A DNA stretch of 64,000 nucleotides from Vulcanimicrobiota bacterium (GTDB lineage Bacteria; Vulcanimicrobiota; Vulcanimicrobiia; Vulcanimicrobiales; Vulcanimicrobiaceae): positions 372,001-436,000 of the forward strand of contig PMSI01000001.1 in the NCBI GenBank assembly GCA_003168375.1, given 5' to 3'. Position 1 is the stretch's first letter. Each line of letters opens with the position of its first letter. The position numbers were made by a program, and so were the translations under genes. Below, in pieces: positions 54,038 to 64,000 of the stretch. Below the pieces are notes generated by a model. The model worked only from the letters and a program-made list of their open reading frames with translations. It was not told the origin of the DNA and did not search any database.

Positions 54038-56112
54038 TCGCGGCGCGGCCGCGCGTCGAGGCGGGTCTTCCGTACCCGCTCGGTGCGACGTGGGACGGCA
54101 AGGGCGTGAACTTCGCGCTCTTCAGCGCGAACGCCGAGCGGGTCGAGCTGTGCGTGTTCGACCCGCGTGGGCGGCGCGAGATCTCGCGCATCGTTCTCCC
54201 CGAATACACCGACGAGGTCTGGCACGGCTACCTGCCGGAGGCGCGGCCGGGGATGCTGTACGGCTACCGTGTCTACGGGCCGTACGAACCGGCGCGCGGT
54301 CACCGCTTCAACCATCACAAGCTGCTGCTCGATCCGTACGCGAAGGCGCTGGCCGGCAAGCTGCGCTGGACCGACGCGCAGTACGGCTATCGCATCGGCG
54401 CGCAGCGTGAAGATCTGTCGTTCGACCGGCGCGACAACGCCGGCGCGATGCCGAAGTGCGTCGTCCTCGAAGAAGCGTTCACCTGGGGTGAAGACCATCG
54501 CCCCGGCGTCGCCTGGACCGAAACGGTCTTCTACGAGCTTCACGTCAAGGGGTTCACCGTTACGCACCCGGCGGTCCAGCCCGCGCTGCGCGGGACGTTC
54601 GCGGGGCTCGCCTCGCCGGCGGTGATCGCGTACCTGCACGACCTCGGCGTCACGACGCTCGAACTCCTCCCCGTCCACGCGTTCGTCGACGATCGGCGCT
54701 TGGTCGAGCAAAAGCTCCGCAACTATTGGGGCTACAACACGATCGGCTTCTTCGCCCCCGAACCGCGCTATCTGCAGTCGGAACCGAACGAGTTCAAGAC
54801 GATGGTGAAGCATCTGCACGAAGCCGGGATCGAGGTCGTCCTCGACGTCGTGTACAACCACACCGCGGAAGGGAATCATCTCGGTCCGACGTTCTCGTTC
54901 AAGGGGATCGACAACGCCTCGTACTACCGACTCGCCGAAGACCCGCGTTTCTACGACGACGTCTCGGGGACGGGCAACACGCTCGACTTGCGGCACCCGC
55001 GCGTATTGCAGATGGTGACGGACTCGCTGCGCTACTGGGTCGACGAGATGCACGTCGACGGCTTTCGTTTCGACCTGGCGCCGGCGCTCGCGCGCGAGAA
55101 CCACGGCGTCGCCCGCGACGCGGCGTTCTTCAAGGTGTTGGCGCAAGATCCGGTCCTCTCGCGCGTCAAGCTGATCGCCGAGCCGTGGGACGTCGGCCTG
55201 GGCGGTTACCAGCTCGGCAACTTTCCGCCGGGATGGTCGGAGTGGAACGGCAAGTACCGCGACACCGTGCGCCGCTTCTGGCGCGGTGAGGGCGGCGTGC
55301 TCCCGGAGCTCGCCTCCCGGCTGGCCGGGTCGTCGGATCTCTTCGAGCACCAGGGCCGCCGCCCGCGCGCGAGCATCAACTTCGTCACGGTACACGACGG
55401 CTTCACGCTCAACGACCTCGTCTCGTACAACCAGAAGCACAACGAAGCGAACCACGAGGGCAACCGGGACGGGACCGACGACAACCTGAGCTGGAACTGC
55501 GGCGTCGAAGGCCCGTCCGACGATCCCGAGATCGTGAACCTGCGCGAGCGGCAAAAGCGGAACTTCATCGCGACGCTGCTGCTCTCGCTCGGCGTCCCGC
55601 TGCTGCTGGCGGGCGACGAGCACGGGCGCGCGCAGCTCGGCAACAACAACGCGTACTGCCAGGACAACGAGGTCTCGTGGGTCGACTGGAGCGGGACGAA
55701 CGCGCGCGACCTCGCGCTCGCGGAGTTCGTCAAGACGATGCTGCGGACGCGGCACGAACATCCCGCCTTCAAACGCGATGCGTTCTTCCGCGGCGCGCCG
55801 GTCGACGCGAGCGGGCGCAAGGACATCGCCTGGATGAAGCCCGACGGGCACGAGATGACACCGGACGACTGGACGCACGAGAGGCGCACGATCGGCTGCT
55901 TCTTCGGCGCGCGCCCGATGCTGTTCGTCGCGATGAACGCCGCGCCCGACGACGTCGCCTTCACGCTCCCGGACCTCAGGCACGTCTCGTGGTCGCTGGT
56001 GCTCGACACCGGGATCGAAGGCGGCGCGCAGCGCGACGTGCCGAGCGACGAGGTCTCCGTCTACCCGATGATCTCGCGCTCGCTGGCGCTCTTTGCCGGA
56101 AGCATCCGATGA
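54034..56112 (+). CDS. glgX: Glycogen debranching enzyme
   Basis: GlgX hydrolyses alpha-1,6 branches of glycogen or limit dextrins. The 692-residue protein has a CBM48-type start (GATWDGKGVNFALFSANAERVELCVFD) and GH13_11 motifs: ELHVKGFT, NYWGYNTIGFFAPEPRY, DVVYNHTAEGN, GFRFDLAPALAR (nucleophile Asp), LIAEPWDVG (Glu) and FVTVHDGFTLNDLVSYNQKHNEAN. GTG at 54034 overlaps the glgB stop (GTGA). Confidence 0.95.
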   Translation: MIAARPRVEAGLPYPLGATWDGKGVNFALFSANAERVELCVFDPRGRREISRIVLPEYTDEVWHGYLPEARPGMLYGYRVYGPYEPARGHRFNHHKLLLDPYAKALAGKLRWTDAQYGYRIGAQREDLSFDRRDNAGAMPKCVVLEEAFTWGEDHRPGVAWTETVFYELHVKGFTVTHPAVQPALRGTFAGLASPAVIAYLHDLGVTTLELLPVHAFVDDRRLVEQKLRNYWGYNTIGFFAPEPRYLQSEPNEFKTMVKHLHEAGIEVVLDVVYNHTAEGNHLGPTFSFKGIDNASYYRLAEDPRFYDDVSGTGNTLDLRHPRVLQMVTDSLRYWVDEMHVDGFRFDLAPALARENHGVARDAAFFKVLAQDPVLSRVKLIAEPWDVGLGGYQLGNFPPGWSEWNGKYRDTVRRFWRGEGGVLPELASRLAGSSDLFEHQGRRPRASINFVTVHDGFTLNDLVSYNQKHNEANHEGNRDGTDDNLSWNCGVEGPSDDPEIVNLRERQKRNFIATLLLSLGVPLLLAGDEHGRAQLGNNNAYCQDNEVSWVDWSGTNARDLALAEFVKTMLRTRHEHPAFKRDAFFRGAPVDASGRKDIAWMKPDGHEMTPDDWTHERRTIGCFFGARPMLFVAMNAAPDDVAFTLPDLRHVSWSLVLDTGIEGGAQRDVPSDEVSVYPMISRSLALFAGSIR

Positions 56113-58169
56113 GCGCACACCGTGCGCGGGTCGCGCGCTCGTACGTCGACGCGCTGGGGACCCAGCGTGACGCGCCACCCGAAACCGTCGCGCGGTTCGA
56201 GGAGCTGCTCGCCGGCGATCCGCGCGGCTTTGTCGCGCCGACGGTCGTACTGCGCGAGGACGCAGCGCTCACCGTCGAGGTGACGCTCCCCGCAATGTCG
56301 TGGACGGAGAACCTGCGCTGGACGCTTGAACGCGACGACGGGACATCGGACGAAGGGACGGTCGCGCTTCGCGAGGCGCCCCTTCTCTGCGCCGACCACC
56401 GCGTCGCGTCGACCTACGATACGCGCCGCATCGCGATCGCCGGGCCGCAGCCGCTCGGCGTCCATCGGCTCACGCTCACGGTCGATGCGTACGGGCGTGG
56501 CACCACGCATGTCGTCGTCGTGCCGGCGCACGCGTATCCGGTGCGCGGCCGCACCTGGGGGATCGCGCTCCAGCTCTACACGCTGCGCAGCGAACGCAAC
56601 GCCGGGATCGGAGACTTCGCCGATCTGCGCGCCGTCTGCCGGCTCCTCGGCGAACGCGGGGCGTCGTACGTCGGAATCAACCCGCTGCACGCGACGTTCC
56701 GCACCGACCCGGAATCGGCGAGCCCGTACGCCGCCTCGTCGCGCGTCTGGCTCAACTGCCTGTACATCGCGCTCGAAGACGTTCCGGAGTACGATAGCCC
56801 ACTGATGCGCGCCGAGATCCTCGACGAAGGCCTCGTCGAAACGCTCGCCGCGATCCGCGCGACGCCGCAGGTCGACTATGCCGGCGTCGCCGACTACAAA
56901 AACGAGGTTTTGCGCACCTGTTTCACGGTGCTCAACAACGTTGCGGAGCGCGGCGGAGACGGCGCCCGCCGGGATCTCTTCGACGCCTGGTGCGCCGAGC
57001 GCGGCGAGTCGCTGACGCGCTTCGCGGTGTTCGAAGCGCTGGTCGCCAGGTTCGGCCGCGAACTGGCCGGGTGGCCCGAGACGTTCCGCAGCCCGGCCTC
57101 GCCCGACGTTGCGATGTTCGCGGCGGCCGAGCACAAGGAGGTCCGGTTCGCGATGTACCTGCAGTGGCTCGCCGCCGAGCAGCTCGCGGCGGTCGCCGCC
57201 GACGCTGCGCGACACGGTGTGCGACTCTACCGCGATCTCGCGGTCGGCGTCGACGTCAACGCGGCCGACGTCTGGGCCGACGCCGAAGCGTACGTCGCCG
57301 AGGCCTCGGTCGGCGCGCCGCCCGACGTCCTCAACACCCTTGGTCAGGACTGGGGGCTGCCGCCGCTCGATCCCGGCGGGCTCTCGCGCGGGGGCTACGC
57401 CAAACTGCTCGCGATCGTGCAGGCGAACTGCCGCGACGCCGGCGCGCTGCGCATCGATCACGCGTTCTCGCTGGCGCGGTTGTACTGGATCCCGCGCGGC
57501 GCCGATCCGCGCAGCGGGACCTACGTCGGCTATCCGCTCGACGATCTGCGCGGGATCGTTGCGCTCGCCAGCGTCCGCGAACGGTGCGTCGTGATCGGCG
57601 AGGACCTGGGGACCGTCCCCGACGGGTTTCGCGAGCTGATGGAATCGACCGGGATCCTCTCGTACCGCGTCCTACTCTTCGAGCGCCGCGCGGACGGCTC
57701 GTTCGCTGCACCCGAGGAGTATCCGCCGCTGGCGCTCGCGACCGCCGGGACGCACGACCTGCCGACGATCGCAGCCTGGCTGCGCGGCGAAGATGCCGAG
57801 CTGCGCGACCGGCTTGGGATGCTGGAGACGCCGCTCGACGCCGAACGTGCCGACCGCGAGCGGGATCGGGCGCTGCTCCTGGAGTCGCTGATCGCGCACG
57901 GCGATCTCGCTGCCGGCGAGCGCGAGAACGACGTGGCGGTCGTCGTCGCCGCGAACCGCTACCTCGCGGCGACGCCCTGCGCGATCGTGATGGCGCAGCT
58001 CGACGACCTGCTCGAGGAGCGCGAGCCGGTCAACGTCCCGGGGACGTCGACGGAGTACCCGAACTGGCGCCGGAAGCTGGCGACCAGCGTCGAAGCCCTC
58101 GCGTCCGACCAGCGCCTCGAGCGCCTCTGCACCGCCCTGAGTGAACTCCGTCCGAGGTCTACGCCGTGA
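56109..58169 (+). CDS. malQ: 4-alpha-glucanotransferase (amylomaltase)
   Basis: MalQ transfers 4-alpha-glucan segments between acceptors, processing the linear dextrins freed by GlgX. The 686-residue protein has [70 protein letters not shown] and [12 protein letters not shown], all GH77 motifs. The N-terminal extension of about 130 residues is the usual bacterial one. Its start overlaps glgX by 4 bases (ATGA). Confidence 0.93.
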   Translation: MSAHRARVARSYVDALGTQRDAPPETVARFEELLAGDPRGFVAPTVVLREDAALTVEVTLPAMSWTENLRWTLERDDGTSDEGTVALREAPLLCADHRVASTYDTRRIAIAGPQPLGVHRLTLTVDAYGRGTTHVVVVPAHAYPVRGRTWGIALQLYTLRSERNAGIGDFADLRAVCRLLGERGASYVGINPLHATFRTDPESASPYAASSRVWLNCLYIALEDVPEYDSPLMRAEILDEGLVETLAAIRATPQVDYAGVADYKNEVLRTCFTVLNNVAERGGDGARRDLFDAWCAERGESLTRFAVFEALVARFGRELAGWPETFRSPASPDVAMFAAAEHKEVRFAMYLQWLAAEQLAAVAADAARHGVRLYRDLAVGVDVNAADVWADAEAYVAEASVGAPPDVLNTLGQDWGLPPLDPGGLSRGGYAKLLAIVQANCRDAGALRIDHAFSLARLYWIPRGADPRSGTYVGYPLDDLRGIVALASVRERCVVIGEDLGTVPDGFRELMESTGILSYRVLLFERRADGSFAAPEEYPPLALATAGTHDLPTIAAWLRGEDAELRDRLGMLETPLDAERADRERDRALLLESLIAHGDLAAGERENDVAVVVAANRYLAATPCAIVMAQLDDLLEEREPVNVPGTSTEYPNWRRKLATSVEALASDQRLERLCTALSELRPRSTP

Positions 58170-60673
58170 AAGCTGTCTTGATGGCCGGGGGTGAAGGCTC
58201 CCGACTCCGTCCGTTGACCTCGCGCCGGCCAAAACCGTTGGCTCCCGTTGCCGGGAAGCCCGTGATGGAGCTGATCGTCGAGCTGCTGAAGCAGCACGGC
58301 TTCGACGAGGTCGTCTCGACGCTGCACTACCTCGCCGACGAGATCGAGGCGTACTTCGGCGACGGCGAGGCGCACGGCATAAAGATGCACTACGTCGTCG
58401 AGGACACGCCGCTGGGCACTGCCGGTGCGGTGAAGATGGCGCACGAGCTGCTCGCCGGCGAGACGTTCCTGGTGATCAGCGGCGACGCGCTGACCGATCT
58501 CGACCTCGGCGCGGTCGTGCGACATCACCGGGAACAGGGAAACGACGTCACGATCGCGCTGCAGCGCGTGACGAACCCGCTCGAGTTCGGCGTCGTCGTC
58601 ACCGATGAGTCGGGCCGTATCGTGCGGTTTCTGGAGAAGCCCTCGTGGGGCGAAGTCTTCTCGGATACGATCAACACCGGGATCTACGTCCTCGAGCCCG
58701 GGATCCTCGACCGCATGCAGCGCGGCAAGGTATACGACTTCTCGAAGGATCTGTTCCCCGAGATGCTTCGCGAGGGGGCGAAACTCGGCGGCTACGTGAT
58801 CGACGCGTACTGGACCGACATCGGCAACCTGGAACAGTATCAGGGAGCGAACTACGATGCGGTCTCCGGCAAGGTACGCATCGCGTTTCCGGGCGCAGAG
58901 ATCGCGCCCGGCGTGTACGCCGGCGAGGGGACGAGGGTCCATCCGGATGCGCAGATCGAAGGTCCGGTCGTGCTCGGCCGCGACGTGCGGATCGCGGCCG
59001 GCGCGGCGATCACCGGGCCATCAGTCATCGGCGATCGCACGATCGTCGAACGCGGCGCGGTCGTCTGCCGCAGCGTGCTCTGGGAAGACGTCTACGTCGG
59101 CGAGGAGGCGTCGCTTAACGACTGCACGGTCGCCGACCGCAACACCGTGCAGAAGCGCGCCAAGGTCAACGAGAACAGCGTGATCGGGCGCGGCTGCACG
59201 ATCGGCGCCGGCGCGACGGTGAACGCGCACCTCAAGCTCTGGCCCGACAAGTGGGTCAACCCCGGCTCGATCGTCTCGATGTCGCTGATCTACGGCCAGA
59301 AGTGGCCGGGCTCGCTGTTCGGCTCCGGCGGGATCAGCGGCCTCGCGAACCTCGAGATCACCCCCGAGTTCGCGCTGAAGCTCGGCCAGGCGTTCGGGAC
59401 CTGGCTCAAGCCCGGGCAGACCGTGATGACGAGCCGCGACACGCATCCGGCCTCGCGGGTGATGAACCGCTGCATCATTTCGGGGCTGCTCTCGGTCGGC
59501 GTCAACGTTCTCGACCTACGCTCGTACCCGCTCCCGCTCGCGCGCTACGCCGTGCGCGTCGGCAGCGACGGCGGCGTCCACGTCCGCGTCGCGACCGACG
59601 ATCCGAACGCGATCGTCTTCGAGTTCTTCGACCACACCGGGATCGGGATCGACAAAGGCACCGAGCGCAAGATCGAAAACCTGTTCTTCCGCGAAGACTT
59701 CCGGCGCACGCCGATGGACGAGGTGGGCCGGCTCGACTTCCCGTCGCGCGCGCTCGAACGCTACTCCGCCGCCTTCGTTGCGGCACTGGGCGCCAAGGCG
59801 TTGCACGAAGCGAACTTCCGCGTCGTGATCGACTACGCGTACGGCAACGCGTCGATCGTGCTGCCTCAGATCCTGGGTCAGCTCGGCGTCGAGCAGATCG
59901 CGCTGAACGCGTATTTCGACGCCGGCAAGGTGCGGACGTTCCGCGAGGACCGCGAACGGCATCTGCACCAGCTGGCCTCGGTCGTCTCTTCGCTGGAGGC
60001 GAACCTGGGCGTGCTGATCGACGCCGACGGCGAGACCGTCACGCTGGTCGACGACGCCGGCGAGATCGTCGGCCGCAACCGCCTGATGGCATTGCTGGTG
60101 CTGCTCGTCGCGCGCGCGACGCCGCACGCGCGGATCGGGATGCCGCTGACCGTACCGAGCGTCGTCGAGCAAATCGCCGCCGACAACGGCGCCGAGATCG
60201 TGCGCACGCGCAGCGACCGGCGCTCGCTGATGTCGCTCGCCGAGCGCGAGGGCAGCAGCCTCGCGTTCGCCGGCGGGATGAACTACGAGCTGATCTTTCC
60301 GGAGTTCCAGCCCGCCTTCGACGGGATCTACGCGACGGCGAAGATCATGGAGCTGATCGCCGCCGAGCACGAGCAGCTTTCGCAACTCGTCGCGATGCTG
60401 CCTGAATGGCACGTCGCGGGGCGGGTGGTGCCGTGCCCGTGGGACCGCAAGGGCGCCGTGATGCGCTCGCTGCACGACGAGGCAGCGCACGGGAACGGCA
60501 AGGTCGAGACGCTCGACGGGATCCGGCTGCCGCGTCCCGACGGCTGGGTGCTCGTGCTCCCCGACGCGACCGAAGCCTCGGTGAACGTGTGGGCCGAGGG
60601 ACGCTCCGACGACGAGGCGGCGCACTACGCCGACGAGATCGTCGCACGGGTGCGCGATATCGCGAGTCGATGA
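58166..60673 (+). CDS. Bifunctional mannose-1-phosphate guanylyltransferase / phosphomannomutase-like protein
   Basis: The 835-residue fusion has an N-terminal nucleotidyltransferase ([58 protein letters not shown]), a left-handed beta-helix linker ([24 protein letters not shown]) and a phosphohexomutase-like C-terminal part. The mutase serine loop reads [14 protein letters not shown] in place of TASHNP; this departure is shared by related cyanobacterial/actinobacterial fusions, so mutase activity is uncertain. Its GTG overlaps malQ by 4 bases, tying mannose or glucose phosphate metabolism to glycogen breakdown. The nucleotide (GTP or other) cannot be read from sequence. Confidence 0.83.
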   Translation: MKAVLMAGGEGSRLRPLTSRRPKPLAPVAGKPVMELIVELLKQHGFDEVVSTLHYLADEIEAYFGDGEAHGIKMHYVVEDTPLGTAGAVKMAHELLAGETFLVISGDALTDLDLGAVVRHHREQGNDVTIALQRVTNPLEFGVVVTDESGRIVRFLEKPSWGEVFSDTINTGIYVLEPGILDRMQRGKVYDFSKDLFPEMLREGAKLGGYVIDAYWTDIGNLEQYQGANYDAVSGKVRIAFPGAEIAPGVYAGEGTRVHPDAQIEGPVVLGRDVRIAAGAAITGPSVIGDRTIVERGAVVCRSVLWEDVYVGEEASLNDCTVADRNTVQKRAKVNENSVIGRGCTIGAGATVNAHLKLWPDKWVNPGSIVSMSLIYGQKWPGSLFGSGGISGLANLEITPEFALKLGQAFGTWLKPGQTVMTSRDTHPASRVMNRCIISGLLSVGVNVLDLRSYPLPLARYAVRVGSDGGVHVRVATDDPNAIVFEFFDHTGIGIDKGTERKIENLFFREDFRRTPMDEVGRLDFPSRALERYSAAFVAALGAKALHEANFRVVIDYAYGNASIVLPQILGQLGVEQIALNAYFDAGKVRTFREDRERHLHQLASVVSSLEANLGVLIDADGETVTLVDDAGEIVGRNRLMALLVLLVARATPHARIGMPLTVPSVVEQIAADNGAEIVRTRSDRRSLMSLAEREGSSLAFAGGMNYELIFPEFQPAFDGIYATAKIMELIAAEHEQLSQLVAMLPEWHVAGRVVPCPWDRKGAVMRSLHDEAAHGNGKVETLDGIRLPRPDGWVLVLPDATEASVNVWAEGRSDDEAAHYADEIVARVRDIASR

Positions 60674-60753
60674 TCCGCATTCAACTCTTCCCGGTGTGCG
60701 CCGCGATGACGTCGCGCGGGTGAAGGCGATCGCGGGCGCGTAATCGCTCGGTG

Positions 60754-62958
60754 ATGGCACACCAAGTTCCGTTCCGCCTCGCCGTCGCCGCGCTCGGCGC
60801 TGCGCTGCTCGCCGCGTCCTCGGCGGCGCCTCCGCCTGCGCCGCCCGCGGTCCGATCGGTGACCGAGACGCACTTTGGCGTGACCGTCAGCGATCCGTAC
60901 CGTTACTTCGAGAACGCGAAGGACCCCGGGCTCGCGACGTACTTCAAGACCCAGAACACGTACACGCGCACGGTGCTCGACGCGGTACCCGGACGGACCG
61001 TGCTCGCCCAGCGGATCGCGCAACTCGACAACATCACGGAATCGGTCAATGACGTTCAGCCGGTCGGCGGAACCTATTTCTACCAGAAGCGCGCAGCCGG
61101 CGCGAACACGACGCGGCTCTACGCGCGCGCGATTGCCGGCGGCGCGGAGCGCGTCGTGTTCGACCCCGACCGGTTCGCGCGCTCGGCGAAAGAGCACTAT
61201 ACGATCGACTACTACTCGCCCTCGCTCGACGGGCGGTACGCCGCGATCGGGATCTCCGAAGGCGGCTCCGAGAAGACCGTGCTGCACGTCGTCGACACAC
61301 GCAGCGGACGACTGCTCCCGGACGTGATCGAGCGCGCGATCTACAACCCGCCCTCATGGCGGGACGACAGCCGTTCGTTCTTCTACTTCCGCACGCCGAA
61401 GGCGCCGCCGAACCAGCCGCAGAGTGAGCGCGACACGAAGGGCGTCGCCCGCCTGCACGTGCTCGGACGGGATCCCGACCGCGACCCGGCGATCTTCGGC
61501 TACGGCGTGAGCGCGCAAATTCCGTTCGCGCCGGAGGACGTTGCCGTCGTGAACGTTTCACCGCGCACGCGCTGGGCGGTCGCGGCGATCGTGCACGGCG
61601 TGCAGAACGAGATCGCGCTCTTCGTCGCGCCGGCCGCATCGGTTTCCGGTCCGAACGCGCCGTGGCGGAAGATCGCCGGCTTTGCCGACGACGTGACGAC
61701 CGGAGACGCGGTCGGCGACATGCTCTACCTGAGCACCCACAAAGGAGCGCCGCGCCATCGCGTGGTCGTGCTCGACATGCGCACCGGGACGCTGGCGAAG
61801 GCGCGCGAGGCGGTGCCGGAGTCGACGCGTGTCGTCGAGGAATTGGCGCTGGCCGGCGACGGCCTCTACCTGCGCGATCTCGATGCGGGACTGTCGAAGC
61901 TGCGCCGGCTCGCGGTCGGTCGCGACGGGTCGCCGGGTGCCCTCAGCGAGGTCGAGCTCCCGTTCGCCGGTGCGATCGGCAGCACGTCGACCGATCCGAT
62001 GGTCCCCGGCATCACCTTCGGTCTGCAGTCGTGGACCGAGTCCCCCCGCTGGTACCGCACCGGCCTGAACATCGCCCTGAGCGACACGGGCTTGCGCAAG
62101 AAATCCACCGTCGACTACTCGGGAATCACCTCGCTCGAGGTGCTCGCGACGAGCGCGGACGGCACGAAGGTACCGCTCTCGATCGTGATGCGCAAGGACG
62201 CGCAGCTCGACGGCGCGCGTCCGACCTGGCTCGACGGCTACGGCGCCTACGGGATCGTGATCCGGCCGTCGTTCTCGACGACGCGGTTGGCATGGCTCGA
62301 GCGCGGCGCGATCTACGCCGAGTGTCACCCGCGCGGCGGGGGCGAGTACGGCGAGGACTGGCACTTCGGCGCGCACATCGCCACCAAGGGGCGCACCGTC
62401 GACGACTTCATCGGTTGCGCGCGCTATCTGATCGACAACCACTACACCTCGTCCGCCAAGCTCGCCGGCAGCGGGACGAGCGCCGGCGGGGTGACGATCG
62501 GCAACGCGATCGTCCAGCATCCGGAGCTGTGGGCCGCGGCGCTCGACGTCGTCGGTGATACCGACGCGGTGCGGGACGAGTTCGCCGAAGGCGGCCCCGC
62601 GAACATCCCGGAGTTCGGGACGATCGCGAACAAGGTGGGCTGGGACGCGCTCTACGCGACCGATGCGTACCTGCACGTGAAGGACGGCGTCGCCTATCCC
62701 GCCGTCCTGGCGATCACCGGCGCAAACGACCCGCGCGTCGCGCCTTGGATCGTCGCGAAGTTCGCGGCGCGCCTGCAGGCGGCGACGTCGAGCGGGAAGC
62801 CCGTGCTGCTGCGCGTCGACTACGACGCGGGGCACGGCTATCTCGGCAGCTCGCGCGCGCAGGCGCAGGCGCTCACCACCGACGAGCTCTCGTTCCTGTT
62901 CTGGCAGCTCGGCGACCCGGCGTTCGCGGCGGCCCCCGCCCCGGCGTCTTCGCCGTAG
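60754..62958 (+). CDS. Secreted prolyl oligopeptidase-family peptidase
   Basis: The 734-residue precursor has a signal peptide (MAHQVPFRLAVAALGAALLAASSAAPP), an S9A beta-propeller region (VTETHFGVTVSDPYRYFENAKDPG start) and a catalytic alpha/beta domain with IYAECHPRGGGEYGEDWHFG, a nucleophile motif GTSAGG (Ser near residue 575) where most relatives have G-G-S-N-G-G, the Asp in TGANDPRVAPW and the His in DAGHGYLGS. It cleaves peptides on the carboxyl side of proline. The ATG at 60754 follows an in-frame GTG by three bases. Confidence 0.88.
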   Translation: MAHQVPFRLAVAALGAALLAASSAAPPPAPPAVRSVTETHFGVTVSDPYRYFENAKDPGLATYFKTQNTYTRTVLDAVPGRTVLAQRIAQLDNITESVNDVQPVGGTYFYQKRAAGANTTRLYARAIAGGAERVVFDPDRFARSAKEHYTIDYYSPSLDGRYAAIGISEGGSEKTVLHVVDTRSGRLLPDVIERAIYNPPSWRDDSRSFFYFRTPKAPPNQPQSERDTKGVARLHVLGRDPDRDPAIFGYGVSAQIPFAPEDVAVVNVSPRTRWAVAAIVHGVQNEIALFVAPAASVSGPNAPWRKIAGFADDVTTGDAVGDMLYLSTHKGAPRHRVVVLDMRTGTLAKAREAVPESTRVVEELALAGDGLYLRDLDAGLSKLRRLAVGRDGSPGALSEVELPFAGAIGSTSTDPMVPGITFGLQSWTESPRWYRTGLNIALSDTGLRKKSTVDYSGITSLEVLATSADGTKVPLSIVMRKDAQLDGARPTWLDGYGAYGIVIRPSFSTTRLAWLERGAIYAECHPRGGGEYGEDWHFGAHIATKGRTVDDFIGCARYLIDNHYTSSAKLAGSGTSAGGVTIGNAIVQHPELWAAALDVVGDTDAVRDEFAEGGPANIPEFGTIANKVGWDALYATDAYLHVKDGVAYPAVLAITGANDPRVAPWIVAKFAARLQAATSSGKPVLLRVDYDAGHGYLGSSRAQAQALTTDELSFLFWQLGDPAFAAAPAPASSP

Positions 62959-62969
62959 GCCACGCACGT

Positions 62970-63512
62970 ATGCCGGTGTACATCGCGCTGCTGCGCGGCG
63001 TCAACGTCGGTGGCCGCGCGAAGGTCGCGATGTCCGACCTGCGCACGCTGTTGACGGAGTTGGGCTTCGACGACGCGCGATCGCTGCTGCAGAGCGGCAA
63101 CCTCGTGTTTCGCGGTGCGGCACGCAAGCCTGCCGAGCTCGAACGCGCGCTCGCCGCCGCCGTGCAAAGCCGGCTCGGCATGCGCTCGGACGTCATGGTC
63201 CGCACGGTCCCGGACTGGGACGGAATCGTCGCCGGCAACCCGTTTCCCGACGAAGCCGAGCGCGATCCGTCACATGTCCTCGTCTTGTTCCTCACGGGGT
63301 CGGCAAGCGCGGAGGCGGTCGCAGCGCTGCAAGGGGCGATCGCGGGGCGCGAGATCGTGCGCGGATCAGGGCGGCAGATCTACGCCTACTACCCCGACGG
63401 GATCGGCCGCTCGAAGCTGACCCTGCCCGCGATCGAAGCGGCGCTCGGCACGCGCGCCACCGGACGCAACTGGAACACCGTGCTCAAGATCGCCGCGCTC
63501 GCAGGCGCCTAG
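62970..63512 (+). CDS. DUF1697 family protein
   Basis: The 180-residue protein opens MPVYIALLRGVNVGGRAKVAMSDLRTLL and has SLLQSGNLVF and a C-terminal RNWNTVLKIAAL, the defining features of DUF1697, whose molecular function is unknown. It starts 11 bases after the peptidase stop and may share its transcript. Its last four bases overlap the convergent aspartyl protease gene. Confidence 0.92.
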   Translation: MPVYIALLRGVNVGGRAKVAMSDLRTLLTELGFDDARSLLQSGNLVFRGAARKPAELERALAAAVQSRLGMRSDVMVRTVPDWDGIVAGNPFPDEAERDPSHVLVLFLTGSASAEAVAALQGAIAGREIVRGSGRQIYAYYPDGIGRSKLTLPAIEAALGTRATGRNWNTVLKIAALAGA

Positions 63513-64000
63513 CGCGACGGCGTTTCGAAGTGGATCGTCGCGCGGCGATAATCGAGCACGAGGACGAAGCGCCGTAACACCTGCTCGCCGACGTTTGCCG
63601 CGATCGTCGGGTCGGCTTCGGCTCCGGAGTGCGCGTCGGTGAGCAGGAGGTTGACGTCGGGGACGGCCAGTTCGCCGAGTCGCAGCTCCTTCGCGTGCGC
63701 GAAATATGCATGCACCGGCCCGCCGATCCCCGTGATGGGATAGCCGCTCGCCTCGGCGTGGTAGCGCGTGCGGAGATCGTGCGCGACGACGAACGGCGTA
63801 TTGACGTCGACCGCGCTCGCGCTTCCGGTGTCGATCGTCATCGGTCCGGCGATACCGTCGAGCGCGCCGTCGACCTGCGGCTGGCGCTCGACGAATACCA
63901 TCGGCACCGCGATGCCCGCCGGCGAGAGCGCGCGCGCATCCGGGGCGAGTTCGAGGCGGCCGCGCTGCAGGTCGATCCGCGCCGCGAAGCGCGCCAGCAG
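63509..64000 (-). CDS. 3' part of a retropepsin-like aspartyl protease (continues beyond the window)
   Basis: The frame is open to the window edge. The visible 163 residues include PMTIDTGSASAVDVN, with the second catalytic DTGS motif, GIGGPVHAYFAHAKELRLGELAVPDVNLLL, and a C-terminal VLRRFVLVLDYRRATIHF, which fits the aspartyl_protease_2 type found duplicated in bacterial proteins. The N-terminal half, the first Asp motif and any signal peptide lie outside the window. Confidence 0.75.
   Translation of the reverse strand: MLARFAARIDLQRGRLELAPDARALSPAGIAVPMVFVERQPQVDGALDGIAGPMTIDTGSASAVDVNTPFVVAHDLRTRYHAEASGYPITGIGGPVHAYFAHAKELRLGELAVPDVNLLLTDAHSGAEADPTIAANVGEQVLRRFVLVLDYRRATIHFETPSR

Overview
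The window is GC-rich, densely packed bacterial chromosome with short intergenic gaps, many GTG/TTG starts and many 4-base gene overlaps. The mix of genes (phosphoketolase with acetate kinase, a glycogen/maltodextrin operon fused to mannose metabolism, many secreted proteases and a very large stock of TIR/SLOG/STAND/TPR proteins) resembles soil lineages such as Vulcanimicrobiota (Eremiobacterota, WPS-2). That placement is an inference; no 16S or ribosomal marker is present. I saw no complete rRNA, complete tRNA, CRISPR array, transposase or integrase.

Layout. 1-11.7 kb looks like layered integrations at a tRNA-Ala(CGC) 3' end. A 70-base copy of the tRNA tail plus its terminator lies at 1-70 and again at 3427-3496, and a degenerate 34-base copy lies at 11667-11700. 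Between copies one and two are a unique protein that joins a membrane-anchored nucleotide/TIR-like sensor domain to a DppC-type permease, and a broken phage tail-spike chaperone. Between copies two and three are a tungstate transporter (tupABC) and a TIR / nSTAND1-TPR operon typical of prokaryotic immunity. 11.8-23.4 kb is mostly housekeeping or envelope: a DUF4436 protein, a lipoprotein, a secreted cupredoxin, phosphoketolase, a CPD-type metal P-type ATPase, acetate kinase, a serine hydrolase, and two copies of an unrecognised 88-93 residue protein.

23.6-33.9 kb is a signalling or defence island and the best candidate for an undescribed system. A four-gene minus-strand operon encodes a SLOG-like sensor with four membrane segments, a deoxyribosyltransferase-like/TRAFs-binding-domain protein, a CHASE2-TIR receptor and a secreted FecR-like protein with 15 TPRs. 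It is met head-on by a plus-strand pair encoding a patatin phospholipase and a SLOG-like protein. The architecture suggests a transmembrane alarm pathway with a TIR effector and a separate lipase effector.

34.3-47.2 kb holds a secreted sedolisin-like protease, a MalT-like NTPase without an output domain, an HD-GYP protein, a cupin, a lytic transglycosylase, an MDR oxidoreductase, a Pro/Ala-rich lipoprotein, a zinc metalloprotease, thiC with a TPP riboswitch that overlaps its ribosome binding site, and an EamA transporter. 47.4-60.7 kb is the storage-polysaccharide region: a GH63-type glucosidase, then a toxin-antitoxin pair with a striking palindromic promoter, a hydrolase broken by a 25-base tandem duplication, and the overlapping operon glgB-glgX-malQ-mannose-1-phosphate guanylyltransferase/phosphomannomutase. 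60.7-64 kb holds a secreted prolyl oligopeptidase, a DUF1697 protein and the 3' end of an aspartyl protease that runs off the window.
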